Below are positions 8,156 through 17,371 of a stretch of 64,000 nucleotides of DNA, in pieces. How positions within the stretch are numbered: position 1 is the stretch's first letter; the number at the start of each line of letters is the position of its first letter. The stretch spans positions 248,001-312,000 of the forward strand of contig JAGDZQ010000006.1 in NCBI GenBank assembly GCA_049115715.1. Direction: 5' to 3'. The position numbers and the translations under genes are program-made. The notes beneath the pieces are model-generated. The model was not told where the DNA came from, made no database searches, and saw nothing but the letters and a program-made list of their open reading frames with translations. Origin of the DNA: JAMZMI01 sp049115715 (GTDB taxonomy: Bacteria > Bacteroidota > Bacteroidia > Cytophagales > Cyclobacteriaceae).

Positions 8156-8662
8156 ATGAAAATCGGCCTGATCTCGGACACTCATTATCACCTTGACGAA
8201 ACAGTTTTTAAGCACTTCGAATCTTGTGATGAAATCTGGCATGCAGGAGACATAGGTAGTTTAGAGTTACTGGAACAACTAGAGGCTTTTAAGCCTACTA
8301 TGGCTGTATGGGGTAATATTGACAGCCATGAGGTAAGAGCTGCAACTACCGAAGGACATGTTTTTGAAAGAGAAGGAGTTCGAATACTCATGACTCACAT
8401 TGCCGGTAAACCTCCCCGATACAATAAACAAGTACTACCACTTGTCAAGAAGCACAAACCCAGACTTCTCGTTTGCGGTCATTCGCACATCTTGAAAGTA
8501 ACTCCCGACAAAACCAATAATCTGATTTACATAAACCCTGGAGCTGCAGGCATTCATGGCTTTCACAAAGTGAAAACAATCATGCGCTTTGACCTAAGGG
8601 ACGGAAAAATCGAAAATATGGAAGTAATTGAGCTTGGATTGAGAGGAAAGTTGATGTCCTGA
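8156..8662 (+). CDS. YfcE/MJ0936-type metallophosphoesterase
   Basis: The 168-residue protein carries the calcineurin-like metal-binding motifs in order: SDTHYH (near residue 7), AGDIG, GNID, a TH near the middle (LMTHIAGKPP) and GHSH. This is the short YfcE/MJ0936 class, a cytoplasmic dimetal phosphodiesterase acting on phosphodiesters or nucleotides; the natural substrate is not readable from sequence. It appears to be a single-gene unit. Confidence 0.92.
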   Translation: MKIGLISDTHYHLDETVFKHFESCDEIWHAGDIGSLELLEQLEAFKPTMAVWGNIDSHEVRAATTEGHVFEREGVRILMTHIAGKPPRYNKQVLPLVKKHKPRLLVCGHSHILKVTPDKTNNLIYINPGAAGIHGFHKVKTIMRFDLRDGKIENMEVIELGLRGKLMS

Positions 8663-8823
8663 GGTTACGTCCCAAGTGATTGAAAAATCATTCAAAAACA
8701 CCTAAATAATTATACTTCTCTCCTTCATGTATCTTGAATTTATTGCAGTTTAACACGATCAAATGCTTACTGATCGAATATGATCAATCGATAATAAGAG
8801 CTCTTATTACATTTAATAAAAAA

Positions 8824-9201
8824 ATGATTCTTGAATCCAAAAACGTAGATATCTCAATCAACGATAGCTACCTGAGCTTCATTTTTAAAGATAAGTTCAC
8901 AGAAGAAGCCAGTGCATCATCCACTAAGGCTTGGAAAGAAATATTCAATTCCAGGTCAGGAAAATCGTTTACCCTAATTTGGGACTGTTTACAAATGACA
9001 GGTTTTGAGCCATCAGCAAAAAATAAGTGGATGGAGTGTATGGGAGGATTGAGAAATCAAATATCAAGCGTAATTGTAATCTCTGATAACATTGTCATTA
9101 GAGGAGCATCACACCTGATGCTAAAGTTTTATGGATTTGAATATCGTGTATTCAAATCTCAAGAAGAAGTTCAAAAGCTATTTGCAAAAAGCCCCATTTA
9201 G
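8824..9201 (+). CDS. STAS/SpoIIAA-like single-domain protein
   Basis: From the ATG at 8824 the protein is 125 residues; the frame is open back to a TTG at 8734, but the extra N-terminus looks non-conserved. The pattern (a Trp-containing helix, then FTLIWDCLQMTGFEPSAKNKWMECMG, then SSVIVISDNIVIRGASHLMLKFYGFEYRVFKSQEEV) resembles the alternating strand-helix SpoIIAA/STAS-like proteins that Bacteroidota often encode alone. Its role is unknown; such proteins can act as anti-sigma antagonists or stress proteins. It converges with the epimerase gene. Confidence 0.7.
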   Translation: MILESKNVDISINDSYLSFIFKDKFTEEASASSTKAWKEIFNSRSGKSFTLIWDCLQMTGFEPSAKNKWMECMGGLRNQISSVIVISDNIVIRGASHLMLKFYGFEYRVFKSQEEVQKLFAKSPI

Positions 9202-9222
9202 TCATCTGAGTTTAAAAAAAGA

Positions 9223-10248
9223 TCACTCAACCTCTCTTTTCTCATACCATTCCTTCCAATTCAAGACCCCTTGTTCTAAAGACGTTTTAGGCTTCCATTT
9301 TAATAATGTTCTTGCTTTTGAACTAGAGAACTTAAACGAATGTCCGAAAGACTTCACATCTGTAGTCGACATGATCAAGGACTTTGTGATCTTGTATTGA
9401 TAGAGTTTTTGAGAACACCACCCTAAAGCATAAGCAAAAGAATAAGGTGCATTAAACAACAAGAATTTTACATCGAAAAGCTGTCCCAGACGTACACATA
9501 AATCTTTAAGTGTAGTTCGAGAGTTTTCATCTAAAATCAAGAAGTCTTCATTTTCGCAAACCTTATCATCAATTAAAGGGTAAGTTACCGCGTCAATCAA
9601 ATCGTCAATGTAAACAAAGCCAATATGGAATTTATTACGATCCCATATGGGCATAAAGCCATCTTTTATTTGACCTAAAAACCCAGGCAAGAAGGCTTGA
9701 TCTCCTGGGCCATATACCCAGCTTGGGTATATTATAGTTGTTGAAACACCTTTTTCTGAGATTTCCTTTACTAGTTTAGTTGCATCAATTTTTGTGTCAG
9801 GATATGGCTCTGACCAATACCTGTATGGCGATTTCTCTGTAAAAATTTCATCTTTTTTTGGTATTCCGAACACATCACCTGTACTTATGTAAACGAGTTT
9901 TTTAATACCATTCCTTATACATTGTTGGCAAACATTTTGAGTGCCTATTACATTAGTTTTATAAAACTCTTCATAAGGCAAAGTAGAATTCACCAAAGCT
10001 GCAGCATGGAATACACAGTCTACATCAGAGAACAATCCTTCAAGTTCATTCTCAGCACATATATCCGCCTTATGAACAGTCAATTGACTTTCAGGAGTAT
10101 TGTCCAATAGGTGTTGGAAATCCTGCGAAAAAGAGTCTTTACGTGTGGTAACCCTTACCTTATACCCCAGATTTATTAATCGCTTTGTAAGCGCAAAGCC
10201 AATAAAGCCTGTTCCTCCCGTAACAAGTATCCAATTTTTAAAACTCAT
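9223..10248 (-). CDS. NAD-dependent epimerase/dehydratase (extended SDR)
   Basis: The 341-residue protein has the extended short-chain dehydrogenase fold. The NAD(P)-binding motif is VTGGTGFIG near the N-terminus, the catalytic Ser/Thr lies in YISTGDVFG, and the YxxxK pair is in PYPDTKIDATK. It probably modifies a nucleotide-sugar or a related hydroxy compound. The ATG at 10248 is preferred over a TTG at 10263. It opens the glycan block at 9.2-19.7 kb, which suggests supply of an activated sugar, but it could also be a general dehydrogenase of this broad family. Confidence 0.85.
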   Translation of the reverse strand: MSFKNWILVTGGTGFIGFALTKRLINLGYKVRVTTRKDSFSQDFQHLLDNTPESQLTVHKADICAENELEGLFSDVDCVFHAAALVNSTLPYEEFYKTNVIGTQNVCQQCIRNGIKKLVYISTGDVFGIPKKDEIFTEKSPYRYWSEPYPDTKIDATKLVKEISEKGVSTTIIYPSWVYGPGDQAFLPGFLGQIKDGFMPIWDRNKFHIGFVYIDDLIDAVTYPLIDDKVCENEDFLILDENSRTTLKDLCVRLGQLFDVKFLLFNAPYSFAYALGWCSQKLYQYKITKSLIMSTTDVKSFGHSFKFSSSKARTLLKWKPKTSLEQGVLNWKEWYEKREVE

Positions 10249-10478
10249 AATATCTTTTAGCAAATACTGCTACTGCGATTCTTTTGCGACAACATACATT
10301 CCTCCTGACTTTAATGTAAAATAAAGAGCTGTTTAACATGATACTTAACAAAACTAAACAATGGTGTTTTTTTTAAAAAATGGACGGAGTATCATATCTT
10401 CTTATTTTCTATTTATGAGCAATAAAGGAGCTGGGCTAATCAGTACCTGAAAATTGAATCAAGGTTGATTATCATTAA

Positions 10479-12143
10479 TCAAGAACGAAAGTCAAACTCA
10501 TCCTCCATCGTCCAACACTCTTTGCATTCTTTTTTCCAACCAAAAGCGAAAAATTTTGTTGGCTGAATGTTGCAAGTAAGTGGAAGGCCTTCTTTCGGGT
10601 AGAGTCTGAATTTGGTGTTGGTCCGCTGAATGAAATCATCCATAGAAGAACCCAACGCTATGAAAGTAGTGTTTGGGTTTCGTTCGAACCATTCCGGAAT
10701 AATGATTTTTGCCAGCATTCCACAAATCAGAATGACTATGGCTCCATCAGGAAATTTTCTTTCCTTCAATTCATCAAATAACAAATAAGAGTTTTTGAAT
10801 GGTACAATAATCTGATTCTCTTCTTTGATCTCCACTCCTAGTCTTTCAAAGACATCAAGCTTCTGATACTCATTCTTCACAAAGAAGGTAGGGCGATCCT
10901 TCATATGATTAATGATATTAGGAAAGAATCTAAGATTGTGATGCAGCGACATAGCGGGAACGATGTTCGTTTGCCCCTCAACAAGTTCATCTGCTAGTTT
11001 CCTAAGTCGAGGATGGTGTGTACTACAAGGCACGCCTACATAATATCGTTCTTGATCCAGTTTAAGTGCTTTGGTCAACTGTTGACCCAGCGTTTTGGTG
11101 TACTTCTGCTGTCGTCTTCCAAACCATGTCTCTGCATGATCTTCATTTATATATTTCTTAATAAAAGTTAGCTCTCCGTCATTGAAGTGTGCAAACGTAA
11201 ATCCTTCCTTTCGATCCAGATGTCCAAGAAACTTCTGCATGGTATCATTCCATTGAGGATTGTTGTTTGCAGAATATCGAAAAATGCGAAAAGGTCTAGT
11301 CTCTCCACGATTAATGATCCAGGCAAATAGAAAAGACACCAAAGATGAAAGATAAGAACTGAAGGATTTTAAAAAAACATCAAAGCTCTTTCCTGGCAGA
11401 TCCTCATTAAGTAGCCTCTTCTTTACTCGCTCTCGATCTCTAGAACTTATCCATAAAGAGGGTCTGGCATCAAACCTTTTATTGAACGGAACTCCTTTTT
11501 CAAAACCAACGTCCCACAATTTATCTTGAAGATGAACCTTCTCAACTTTAACAAGTGAGGCCGTTTCAGCTCTTAAGAAAAGATCTGCATGCATCCATGA
11601 AAGCATCGGCCACTTGAAAGCGCTTCGTCTTCCGTCTAGGTTTCCAAAAAGGCGCTGATCTCGATCAAGTCCAATCTTAAGGGTCGTAGAAACAGCATTT
11701 AGCAAATAATCGACATAAAATCTTGTCAGCAAATCATGCCATAAAAATTCGTTTGGGTATTCTTTTGTAACCTCAGCTATAAGTTTTTTTATACCTCCTG
11801 CTTTACCAATGAAGGCGTTAGAATCCAAATAATTGTAACTGTCTTTAGTCCGAGGATAATATTTCCAAAAATAGTATCTCAACACATCATCATCATACCG
11901 AAATGCTGAGCTCACAGAAAAAAGAATGTCGCAATCATGTTTTAAAAATTGATCTGCATAATCATTTAACTCTCCTCTAATAACGACCAAATCTTGATTA
12001 ATTACAAGGACAACTTGTTCTTCAGATAATCCTTTCAGAAACTCACTCAAAGCCTCAAATGACTCCCTACCAAGCTCACCAAGAGCTGTGCTATCATTAA
12101 CAATATCGCCTTTAACTCCAAACGCCCCTATTGCTAAACTCAT
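10479..12143 (-). CDS. Two-domain glycosyltransferase (PLOD-like N-terminus fused to GT-D-fold C-terminus)
   Basis: The 554-residue protein has two parts. Residues about 20-215 resemble the procollagen/PLOD-type glycosyltransferase domain, most clearly in DSYNYLDSNAFIGKAGGI (101-118). Residues about 320-540 carry the GT-D pattern with FAHFNDGELTFI, the Asp-Gly-Glu signature of that fold, and later VILICGMLAKIIIPEWF. In the N-terminal part the expected metal-binding DxD is reduced to NQDLVV and the first strand region is short, so that domain may be weakened. The ATG overlaps the stop of the upstream glycosyltransferase (ATGA, 12140-12143), so both belong to one operon. Confidence 0.75.
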   Translation of the reverse strand: MSLAIGAFGVKGDIVNDSTALGELGRESFEALSEFLKGLSEEQVVLVINQDLVVIRGELNDYADQFLKHDCDILFSVSSAFRYDDDVLRYYFWKYYPRTKDSYNYLDSNAFIGKAGGIKKLIAEVTKEYPNEFLWHDLLTRFYVDYLLNAVSTTLKIGLDRDQRLFGNLDGRRSAFKWPMLSWMHADLFLRAETASLVKVEKVHLQDKLWDVGFEKGVPFNKRFDARPSLWISSRDRERVKKRLLNEDLPGKSFDVFLKSFSSYLSSLVSFLFAWIINRGETRPFRIFRYSANNNPQWNDTMQKFLGHLDRKEGFTFAHFNDGELTFIKKYINEDHAETWFGRRQQKYTKTLGQQLTKALKLDQERYYVGVPCSTHHPRLRKLADELVEGQTNIVPAMSLHHNLRFFPNIINHMKDRPTFFVKNEYQKLDVFERLGVEIKEENQIIVPFKNSYLLFDELKERKFPDGAIVILICGMLAKIIIPEWFERNPNTTFIALGSSMDDFIQRTNTKFRLYPKEGLPLTCNIQPTKFFAFGWKKECKECWTMEDEFDFRS

Positions 12144-13336
12144 TGATCTAAAGGTTGTTTATTAACGATTTCACCAAATACATCATAGTATTCGTTCACC
12201 ATTCTATCCCAAGAGTAACTATGTTCAAGCGTGTATTTTTGAAACTTCTCAGTTAATGATTTCAAATCATCGGGATGCTCCAAAAAATTGGTAATTGCAT
12301 CGACCCATTGCCGTTGATTTGCGGATTCCAATAGTATTCCATTCTTGCCATGCTCAATTGCCGTGGCTATTCCTTCTACATCAGAAGCAACACAGAGTGT
12401 GCCGTTGGATACAGCTTCAAGTGCCACAAGTCCAAATCCTTCAAAATCTCCATTTACCTCTAGATTGGGCATTACGGAAATGTCAGCCAGTTGTATAAGG
12501 TCATTTAATTCTCCATACGACAAACCACTGATTCTCTTCACGCGCTGCTCCAATTTTAAATCACGAATAGCTCTCTCTATCTGGAGTTCATCAACAGCGA
12601 GTCCAGCAAATAAGACTAGGTAATTGAAAATTGACTTAGGTAAAATGTTTTGAAGAAAATTGATCTGACCGGTATTGGCTTTTGGCCCTATAATAAGGTA
12701 ACAAACATCTTCCGGCAATTGAGTCAAAACGTTTCTGATGAACCATGAAAATCCTTTCCTTTTCACTCCTCTTCCGATCGATAAGATGATTTTTTTCCCT
12801 TCAGGATCAAACTCATACACTGATTTAAGTTTCTCGCGTATCGATTCTAATTCTTTAGGCTCTTGAGAATTGGGTTCAAATCCGTTCTTCACCATAAACA
12901 CCTTATCGGCACTAAGTCCCCTATTCCGGCATTCGTTTGCAGTCGCATTGCTTACAGCAATTATTCCATTATATTTTGCCAGTTTGGTTCTCACCCATTT
13001 CTGATAAAAATTCATTGGAAAAACTACATCTAACCCGTGAATGGTAGCCACCATTGGCACCTGCGTATGTTTCATCAATCGACTCAAAACAAATGCCATT
13101 AGCCCATCATTAACATAGATTAAGTTAATACTTGGATTTGCTTTCAGAATGCGTTTTGCCTTTTTCACAACGGTTAAAAAGAACCTAAGCTTCGATCCTC
13201 CGGCTGTTTGAATTAGACGATGGACTTTGACCTTTTTGCTTAGTCCTTCTACTAACTCAAAACAATGCTTTTGCATTCCTCCGATTGAAGGTGGGTACTT
13301 ATGAGAAATAACAAGAATTTCGGATTCTTCTTTCAC
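12140..13336 (-). CDS. Glycosyltransferase family 4
   Basis: The 398-residue protein has the GT-B two-domain fold of GT4. The acceptor half starts ILVISHKYPPSIGGMQKHCFELVEGL with the glycine loop, and the donor half carries KIILSIGRGVKRKGFSWFI and the EX7E region DFEGFGLVALEAVSNG. It transfers a sugar from a nucleotide donor to a growing glycan at the cytoplasmic face of the membrane. The start is a GTG; no better in-frame ATG precedes the first strand. It is coupled to the fused transferase downstream. Confidence 0.9.
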   Translation of the reverse strand: MKEESEILVISHKYPPSIGGMQKHCFELVEGLSKKVKVHRLIQTAGGSKLRFFLTVVKKAKRILKANPSINLIYVNDGLMAFVLSRLMKHTQVPMVATIHGLDVVFPMNFYQKWVRTKLAKYNGIIAVSNATANECRNRGLSADKVFMVKNGFEPNSQEPKELESIREKLKSVYEFDPEGKKIILSIGRGVKRKGFSWFIRNVLTQLPEDVCYLIIGPKANTGQINFLQNILPKSIFNYLVLFAGLAVDELQIERAIRDLKLEQRVKRISGLSYGELNDLIQLADISVMPNLEVNGDFEGFGLVALEAVSNGTLCVASDVEGIATAIEHGKNGILLESANQRQWVDAITNFLEHPDDLKSLTEKFQKYTLEHSYSWDRMVNEYYDVFGEIVNKQPLDQ

Positions 13337-13534
13337 TATATCTTATTGAGAATAAAATATCAAGTTGACCAATGATCCGGCAACTTATTCACTATTTAGG
13401 TTGTCTTTGAAAAAGTAATAGGCAAATATCATCTAAACATTAAGCCTAGACAACTTATGTTTAATAGTGTTATTTTAGCCGTGTGTTTTGTGCGAATGAA
13501 TCCAATCAGGTAAAAGGATTAATATATCAATCAG

Positions 13535-14698
13535 GTGAGTAAAGACAAGAAAATCCGTATAGCTTTTTTTGCGGACGTTTTAGAGGAGAATGTAGACGGA
13601 GTTACCCATACTTTGTACCAGATCGTGAGGCATGCCCCTAAGGATAAATTCGATATAGTTTTCGTAACGCCTCATCCTCCAAAAAAAGAAACGCTCTTCC
13701 CTTTTAAGATTATCATTAGTCCGGGATTATTGAATCCATTTCAAAAGGACTACAGGATCGCTTTACCTTTTTTGAGAAAATCGATTGAGCGCAAATTAGA
13801 TAAGTTCCAGCCTCATATTATTCATTTCACCACCCCTTCATTTTTGGGTCTATATGCTTTGAAATATGGTAGGAAGAATAATCTTCCGGTATTGACGACT
13901 TATCACTCCCATTTTCCGGCGTATATAGAATACTACTTTAGATATATTCCATTAGCCTACCACATCTTATTCCCTATTCTTAAAAGATCTCTATGGGTTT
14001 ATCCGAAGTGTGATTTGACACTTGCTCCATCCATAGAAATGAAAGAGTTCTTAATGGAAAATAATGTGGAGGAAGACAAAATAAGGCTTTGGAAAAGAGG
14101 TGTGGATAGAAAGAAATTTCACCCAAAATTCAAAGACGAAAGATGGAAAGAAAAGCAAGGGATTAAAGAAGAGAAGACAGTATTATTTGTTAGTAGATTG
14201 GTCAAGGAGAAAGAGATTGCCACTCTTGCCAGAGTTTATCAGCTGTTTCAAGATCGTAACCTCAATGTGAGATTTGTGGTTGTTGGATCAGGTGCGGGAG
14301 AAGAAAAGCTAAGAGGAAAAATGCCTAATGCCACTTTTCTTGGCAAACAAACAGGAGATTCTCTTTCTACCATATTTGCGTCCTGTGACATTTTCATATT
14401 CCCTTCCACGACAGAGACCTTCGGAAATGTCGTTTTAGAGGCACTATCATCTGGACTGCCTGTGGTAACAGCTCAAGCAGGAGGGCCAAAAGATATTGTA
14501 GAGGATGGTGTAACAGGTTATCATGTCACCCCAAAACAAACTGAAGAGTTTTACGCAAAAGTGAATCATCTGCTTCAGAATGATGACGAATACGAAGAGT
14601 TGAGAAAAAATGCGATTTCGTATGCAGAAACCCAGACTTGGGAAAACGTCTGCGGAGAGCTTTATAACATCTACGAGGAGTTCACTCCCGAAAAATAA
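13535..14698 (+). CDS. Glycosyltransferase family 4 (PimB/MgtA-like)
   Basis: The 387-residue protein starts at a GTG and reads IRIAFFADVLEENVDGVTHTLYQI, typical of the mannosyl- or glucosyl-lipid class of GT4 with an NGVxxT-like loop. The donor site includes VLFVSRLVKEKEIATL and PSTTETFGNVVLEALSSGLPVV (EX7E). It could build a glycolipid or start a surface glycan. It is transcribed away from the preceding pair and is followed after 18 bp by a methyltransferase on the same strand. Confidence 0.9.
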   Translation: MSKDKKIRIAFFADVLEENVDGVTHTLYQIVRHAPKDKFDIVFVTPHPPKKETLFPFKIIISPGLLNPFQKDYRIALPFLRKSIERKLDKFQPHIIHFTTPSFLGLYALKYGRKNNLPVLTTYHSHFPAYIEYYFRYIPLAYHILFPILKRSLWVYPKCDLTLAPSIEMKEFLMENNVEEDKIRLWKRGVDRKKFHPKFKDERWKEKQGIKEEKTVLFVSRLVKEKEIATLARVYQLFQDRNLNVRFVVVGSGAGEEKLRGKMPNATFLGKQTGDSLSTIFASCDIFIFPSTTETFGNVVLEALSSGLPVVTAQAGGPKDIVEDGVTGYHVTPKQTEEFYAKVNHLLQNDDEYEELRKNAISYAETQTWENVCGELYNIYEEFTPEK

Positions 14699-14716
14699 AT
14701 TAATCGATTTTCAAAT

Positions 14717-15664
14717 TTGAAAGCGAATACTAATAACTGCAAAGTCTGCCAAAACGAAAAAGACAATAAGTCCTTCATTGCCAAAGAAATGATGTTTGGC
14801 ACCAGAGATGAGTTTGAATATATGGAGTGTTCAAAATGTGGGTGTGTTCAAATTATCGAAATTCCAGAGCAACTCGCAAAGTACTATCCTGATAACTATT
14901 ACTCATTCAAACCAACAAAAAAGGGCTTGGCTGGTTCAATAGACTTGTATGTGAAAAAACAGGTAGCACTTTCTCGTATTGGTAAATCTACTATTGGAGG
15001 CATTTTGATGCCTTTGAACAAACGATATCTAAGGTGGCTCAACAATCAATGCAAAGTTGATTTTGATTCGAAAGTACTCGATGTTGGTTGTGGTGGTGGA
15101 AAGCTGCTAAAAGAAATGAGTCATTTTGGATTCAAAGACCTTACTGGTGTCGACCCTTTTATAGCGAAGGATATCTCGTACAAACCCAATATTCAAATAT
15201 TCAAAAAGGAACTTAGTGATGTAGATAGTAAATATGATCTGATCATGTTGCATCACTCATTTGAGCATATGATTGATCCTTCACAAGTGTTTAATCAGCT
15301 TAGCAAACTAATTTCTGATAAGGGGAGAATTGTAATTAGAATCCCTGTAGCGGATTCTAAAGCATATGAAAACTATGGTGCAAATTGGGTGGAACTAGAT
15401 GCTCCAAGACACACCTTTCTTCACACAAAAAAGAGCGTGGAGATACTTGCCAATGAGGTTGGTTTGAGAGTTGTAGATACCATTTATGACTCTAGCAAAT
15501 TCGAGATTGTAGGAAGTGAGAAATTTGTAAGAGATATTCCTTCAATTGAAAATCAACAATTATTCTCAAAGGAAGAGCTGAAGAACTTTGAAAAAGTAGT
15601 AGAAGACTACAATGAAAATGGTACCGCAGGAAGAGCTTGTTTTTATCTAGAAAAAGCCAGCTAG
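14717..15664 (+). CDS. SAM-dependent methyltransferase with N-terminal zinc-type Cys motif
   Basis: The 315-residue protein starts at a TTG (14717), because the N-terminal Cys pairs CKVC and CSKCGC lie right after it and form a likely zinc knuckle. The class I methyltransferase core follows: motif I VLDVGCGGGKLLKEM, then GVDPF and the LHHSFEHMIDP region. Methyltransferases of this build often act on sugars or other small molecules in glycan clusters. The gene follows the GT4 gene with an 18-bp gap and ends with a four-base overlap against the convergent GT4 gene. Confidence 0.85.
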   Translation: MKANTNNCKVCQNEKDNKSFIAKEMMFGTRDEFEYMECSKCGCVQIIEIPEQLAKYYPDNYYSFKPTKKGLAGSIDLYVKKQVALSRIGKSTIGGILMPLNKRYLRWLNNQCKVDFDSKVLDVGCGGGKLLKEMSHFGFKDLTGVDPFIAKDISYKPNIQIFKKELSDVDSKYDLIMLHHSFEHMIDPSQVFNQLSKLISDKGRIVIRIPVADSKAYENYGANWVELDAPRHTFLHTKKSVEILANEVGLRVVDTIYDSSKFEIVGSEKFVRDIPSIENQQLFSKEELKNFEKVVEDYNENGTAGRACFYLEKAS

Positions 15665-16695
15665 TTGATTTTTAATTCCTTTCGGAAAAAACTTAGAAAA
15701 ACATCCGCTATTGCTTTTTGGTTATAGCTATTCTGAATGAGTTTGAAGCCATTTTTAGCTATCTCAGAGCGTCTTGACTTATTTTCTTTTAAGTCCAAAA
15801 TAGCAGCCGCAATATCGACAGGATCATTGCTCGTAAGCACAATATTTTGATTGTCTTCAAACACTTCATTGATAGCTTCTGTATTCTTAGTAATGATGCA
15901 TTTACGAAGCGCAGCATAGTGATACACCTTGTTTGGAACAACCAGATCAGTTTTAAGAGAATCCCCAAAGATTCCCATGCAAAGATCAAAGGAGTTAATT
16001 TTCTCATTGAGTCCTAAATAGGACACCCATCCCAAAAAATCAAGGTTATCAACTTTGAGCTTAGAAGCTAGGGCTTTCATTTGATTAAACCTTGGCCCCT
16101 TCCCTATTAATTCAAATCGAATATCCGAGTGCCCTCTGAGCAAATTTGCGGCTTCTATTATTCTATCTACTCCTTGTAGAGGAATAAAACCTCCGTAAAA
16201 GCCAACTTTAAAAATATCACTCTCATCCTCAGATAACGGAGCAAATAAATCTACATCAACACCTACTGGAAGGGTCAAAACGCTTTGCCCTGTTAAGGAA
16301 TATCTATCTACAATATATTGCTTGTGAGCCTCTGTATCCATCAGGATATAGTCACTGTTCTTAAAAGCAACTCGATCTCTTAGAGTCTTTCCAAGAGCTG
16401 TCCACCACTTACCATGATCAATTGTTCTCGTCAGGTACTTCGATATCAATGCATCGAAAACAACCGGACAAGCAGATCTTCTTTGAATAAACTTGACATC
16501 ACTGTGCCTGAATGGAGGGATATATACAATATCACAACTTTTAGAAAGCTCAGTAAACTCTTCTGAGTTGAATGAAATGCCCTTTTTAATCGGGTAGTAG
16601 ACCAACTCAACTCCTTCTGACTGTTCTAATCCTTTGATCAGAACTCTCGTTCGGTTGTAAGAAAAATCTGATTTACCTGTTAGAAGTATCTTCAT
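15661..16695 (-). CDS. Glycosyltransferase family 4-like
   Basis: The 344-residue protein has a GT-B fold. The N-terminal half starts MKILLTGKSDFSYNRTRVLIKGLEQ, and the C-terminal donor half includes KVGFYGGFIPLQGVDRIIEAANLL, FELIGKGPRF and LVVPNKVYHYAALRKCIIT. The latter Pro-Asn-Lys region is typical of the donor-binding helix in this subgroup. It is probably a further sugar transferase of the glycan block. It converges with the methyltransferase; the two stop codons overlap by four bases. Confidence 0.88.
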   Translation of the reverse strand: MKILLTGKSDFSYNRTRVLIKGLEQSEGVELVYYPIKKGISFNSEEFTELSKSCDIVYIPPFRHSDVKFIQRRSACPVVFDALISKYLTRTIDHGKWWTALGKTLRDRVAFKNSDYILMDTEAHKQYIVDRYSLTGQSVLTLPVGVDVDLFAPLSEDESDIFKVGFYGGFIPLQGVDRIIEAANLLRGHSDIRFELIGKGPRFNQMKALASKLKVDNLDFLGWVSYLGLNEKINSFDLCMGIFGDSLKTDLVVPNKVYHYAALRKCIITKNTEAINEVFEDNQNIVLTSNDPVDIAAAILDLKENKSRRSEIAKNGFKLIQNSYNQKAIADVFLSFFRKELKIN

Positions 16696-16744
16696 TTTTC
16701 ATCGAATGAAAGTGATGAAAATACCGATATCATTTTAAAGGTCA

Positions 16745-17365
16745 TCAAAACTTGTAGTCAAAAAGATCAAGTTCATCTTGATAGGCTTTTCTAACGATCT
16801 CTTGGGTCTCCTTATCATAACGATCCCTATAGCCTTTCACTTTCCGCACTCCCATCTTTTGCTTAGGCATTTTATCCGGTTCGAATGGAATATCCAGCTT
16901 CTGGCAAAGCTTCTCCAAATCCTCCATCATGTGTTCGTACCGGATATAGAAGTAATCTGGCCACTCTCCGTCCACTAGTGTAATCTTATGATCAAGGTTA
17001 ACTTTACCGCGTCCCTCCAGATAAAGCATAAACTCTCTAAACGACATTCGATAGGCTTCATTTTCAGGGTGTTTGCCCTTAAGTATGCGCTTGATCTTAA
17101 CGAATATGGATCTTTTTCTGGATCGCCAAAAGTACCATGAAACCATCTTGTCCCAAGGATTTCGTATTGGGCATATCTTTAAATAGTCATTCCATATTTC
17201 ATCGCCAATCTTCTCTTTAGTAGACTGAGCAGGTCTATGACCGCCCGGAATATATTTCTCTACGATTCCATCTTTACAGTATCGAGCTAAGTAGTCTTGT
17301 AAGCTAGAACCGGCTGTCTTTTTTGTTTTGATAAAGATAAACTTGTGGCTATGAGATACAAGCAT
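16745..17365 (-). CDS. Sulfotransferase-family protein, copy 1
   Basis: The 206-residue protein begins MLVSHSHKFIFIKTKKTAGSSLQDYLARYC. The KTKKTAGSS loop fits the 5'-phosphosulfate-binding site of PAPS-dependent sulfotransferases, and RNPWDKMVSWYFWRSRKR fits the 3'-phosphate-binding motif. It probably adds a sulfate from PAPS to a glycan. The ATG at 17365 is chosen, since it matches the start of the neighbouring copy; a TTG two codons upstream also exists. It follows copy 2 directly, so the two form a tandem duplicate. Confidence 0.85.
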   Translation of the reverse strand: MLVSHSHKFIFIKTKKTAGSSLQDYLARYCKDGIVEKYIPGGHRPAQSTKEKIGDEIWNDYLKICPIRNPWDKMVSWYFWRSRKRSIFVKIKRILKGKHPENEAYRMSFREFMLYLEGRGKVNLDHKITLVDGEWPDYFYIRYEHMMEDLEKLCQKLDIPFEPDKMPKQKMGVRKVKGYRDRYDKETQEIVRKAYQDELDLFDYKF

Positions 17366-17371
17366 ATTCAA

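Noticed and set aside
8734..8823. An N-terminal extension of the STAS-like gene from a TTG
   Set aside because: The extra 30 residues are AT-rich, look unlike coding sequence and are not needed for the fold.
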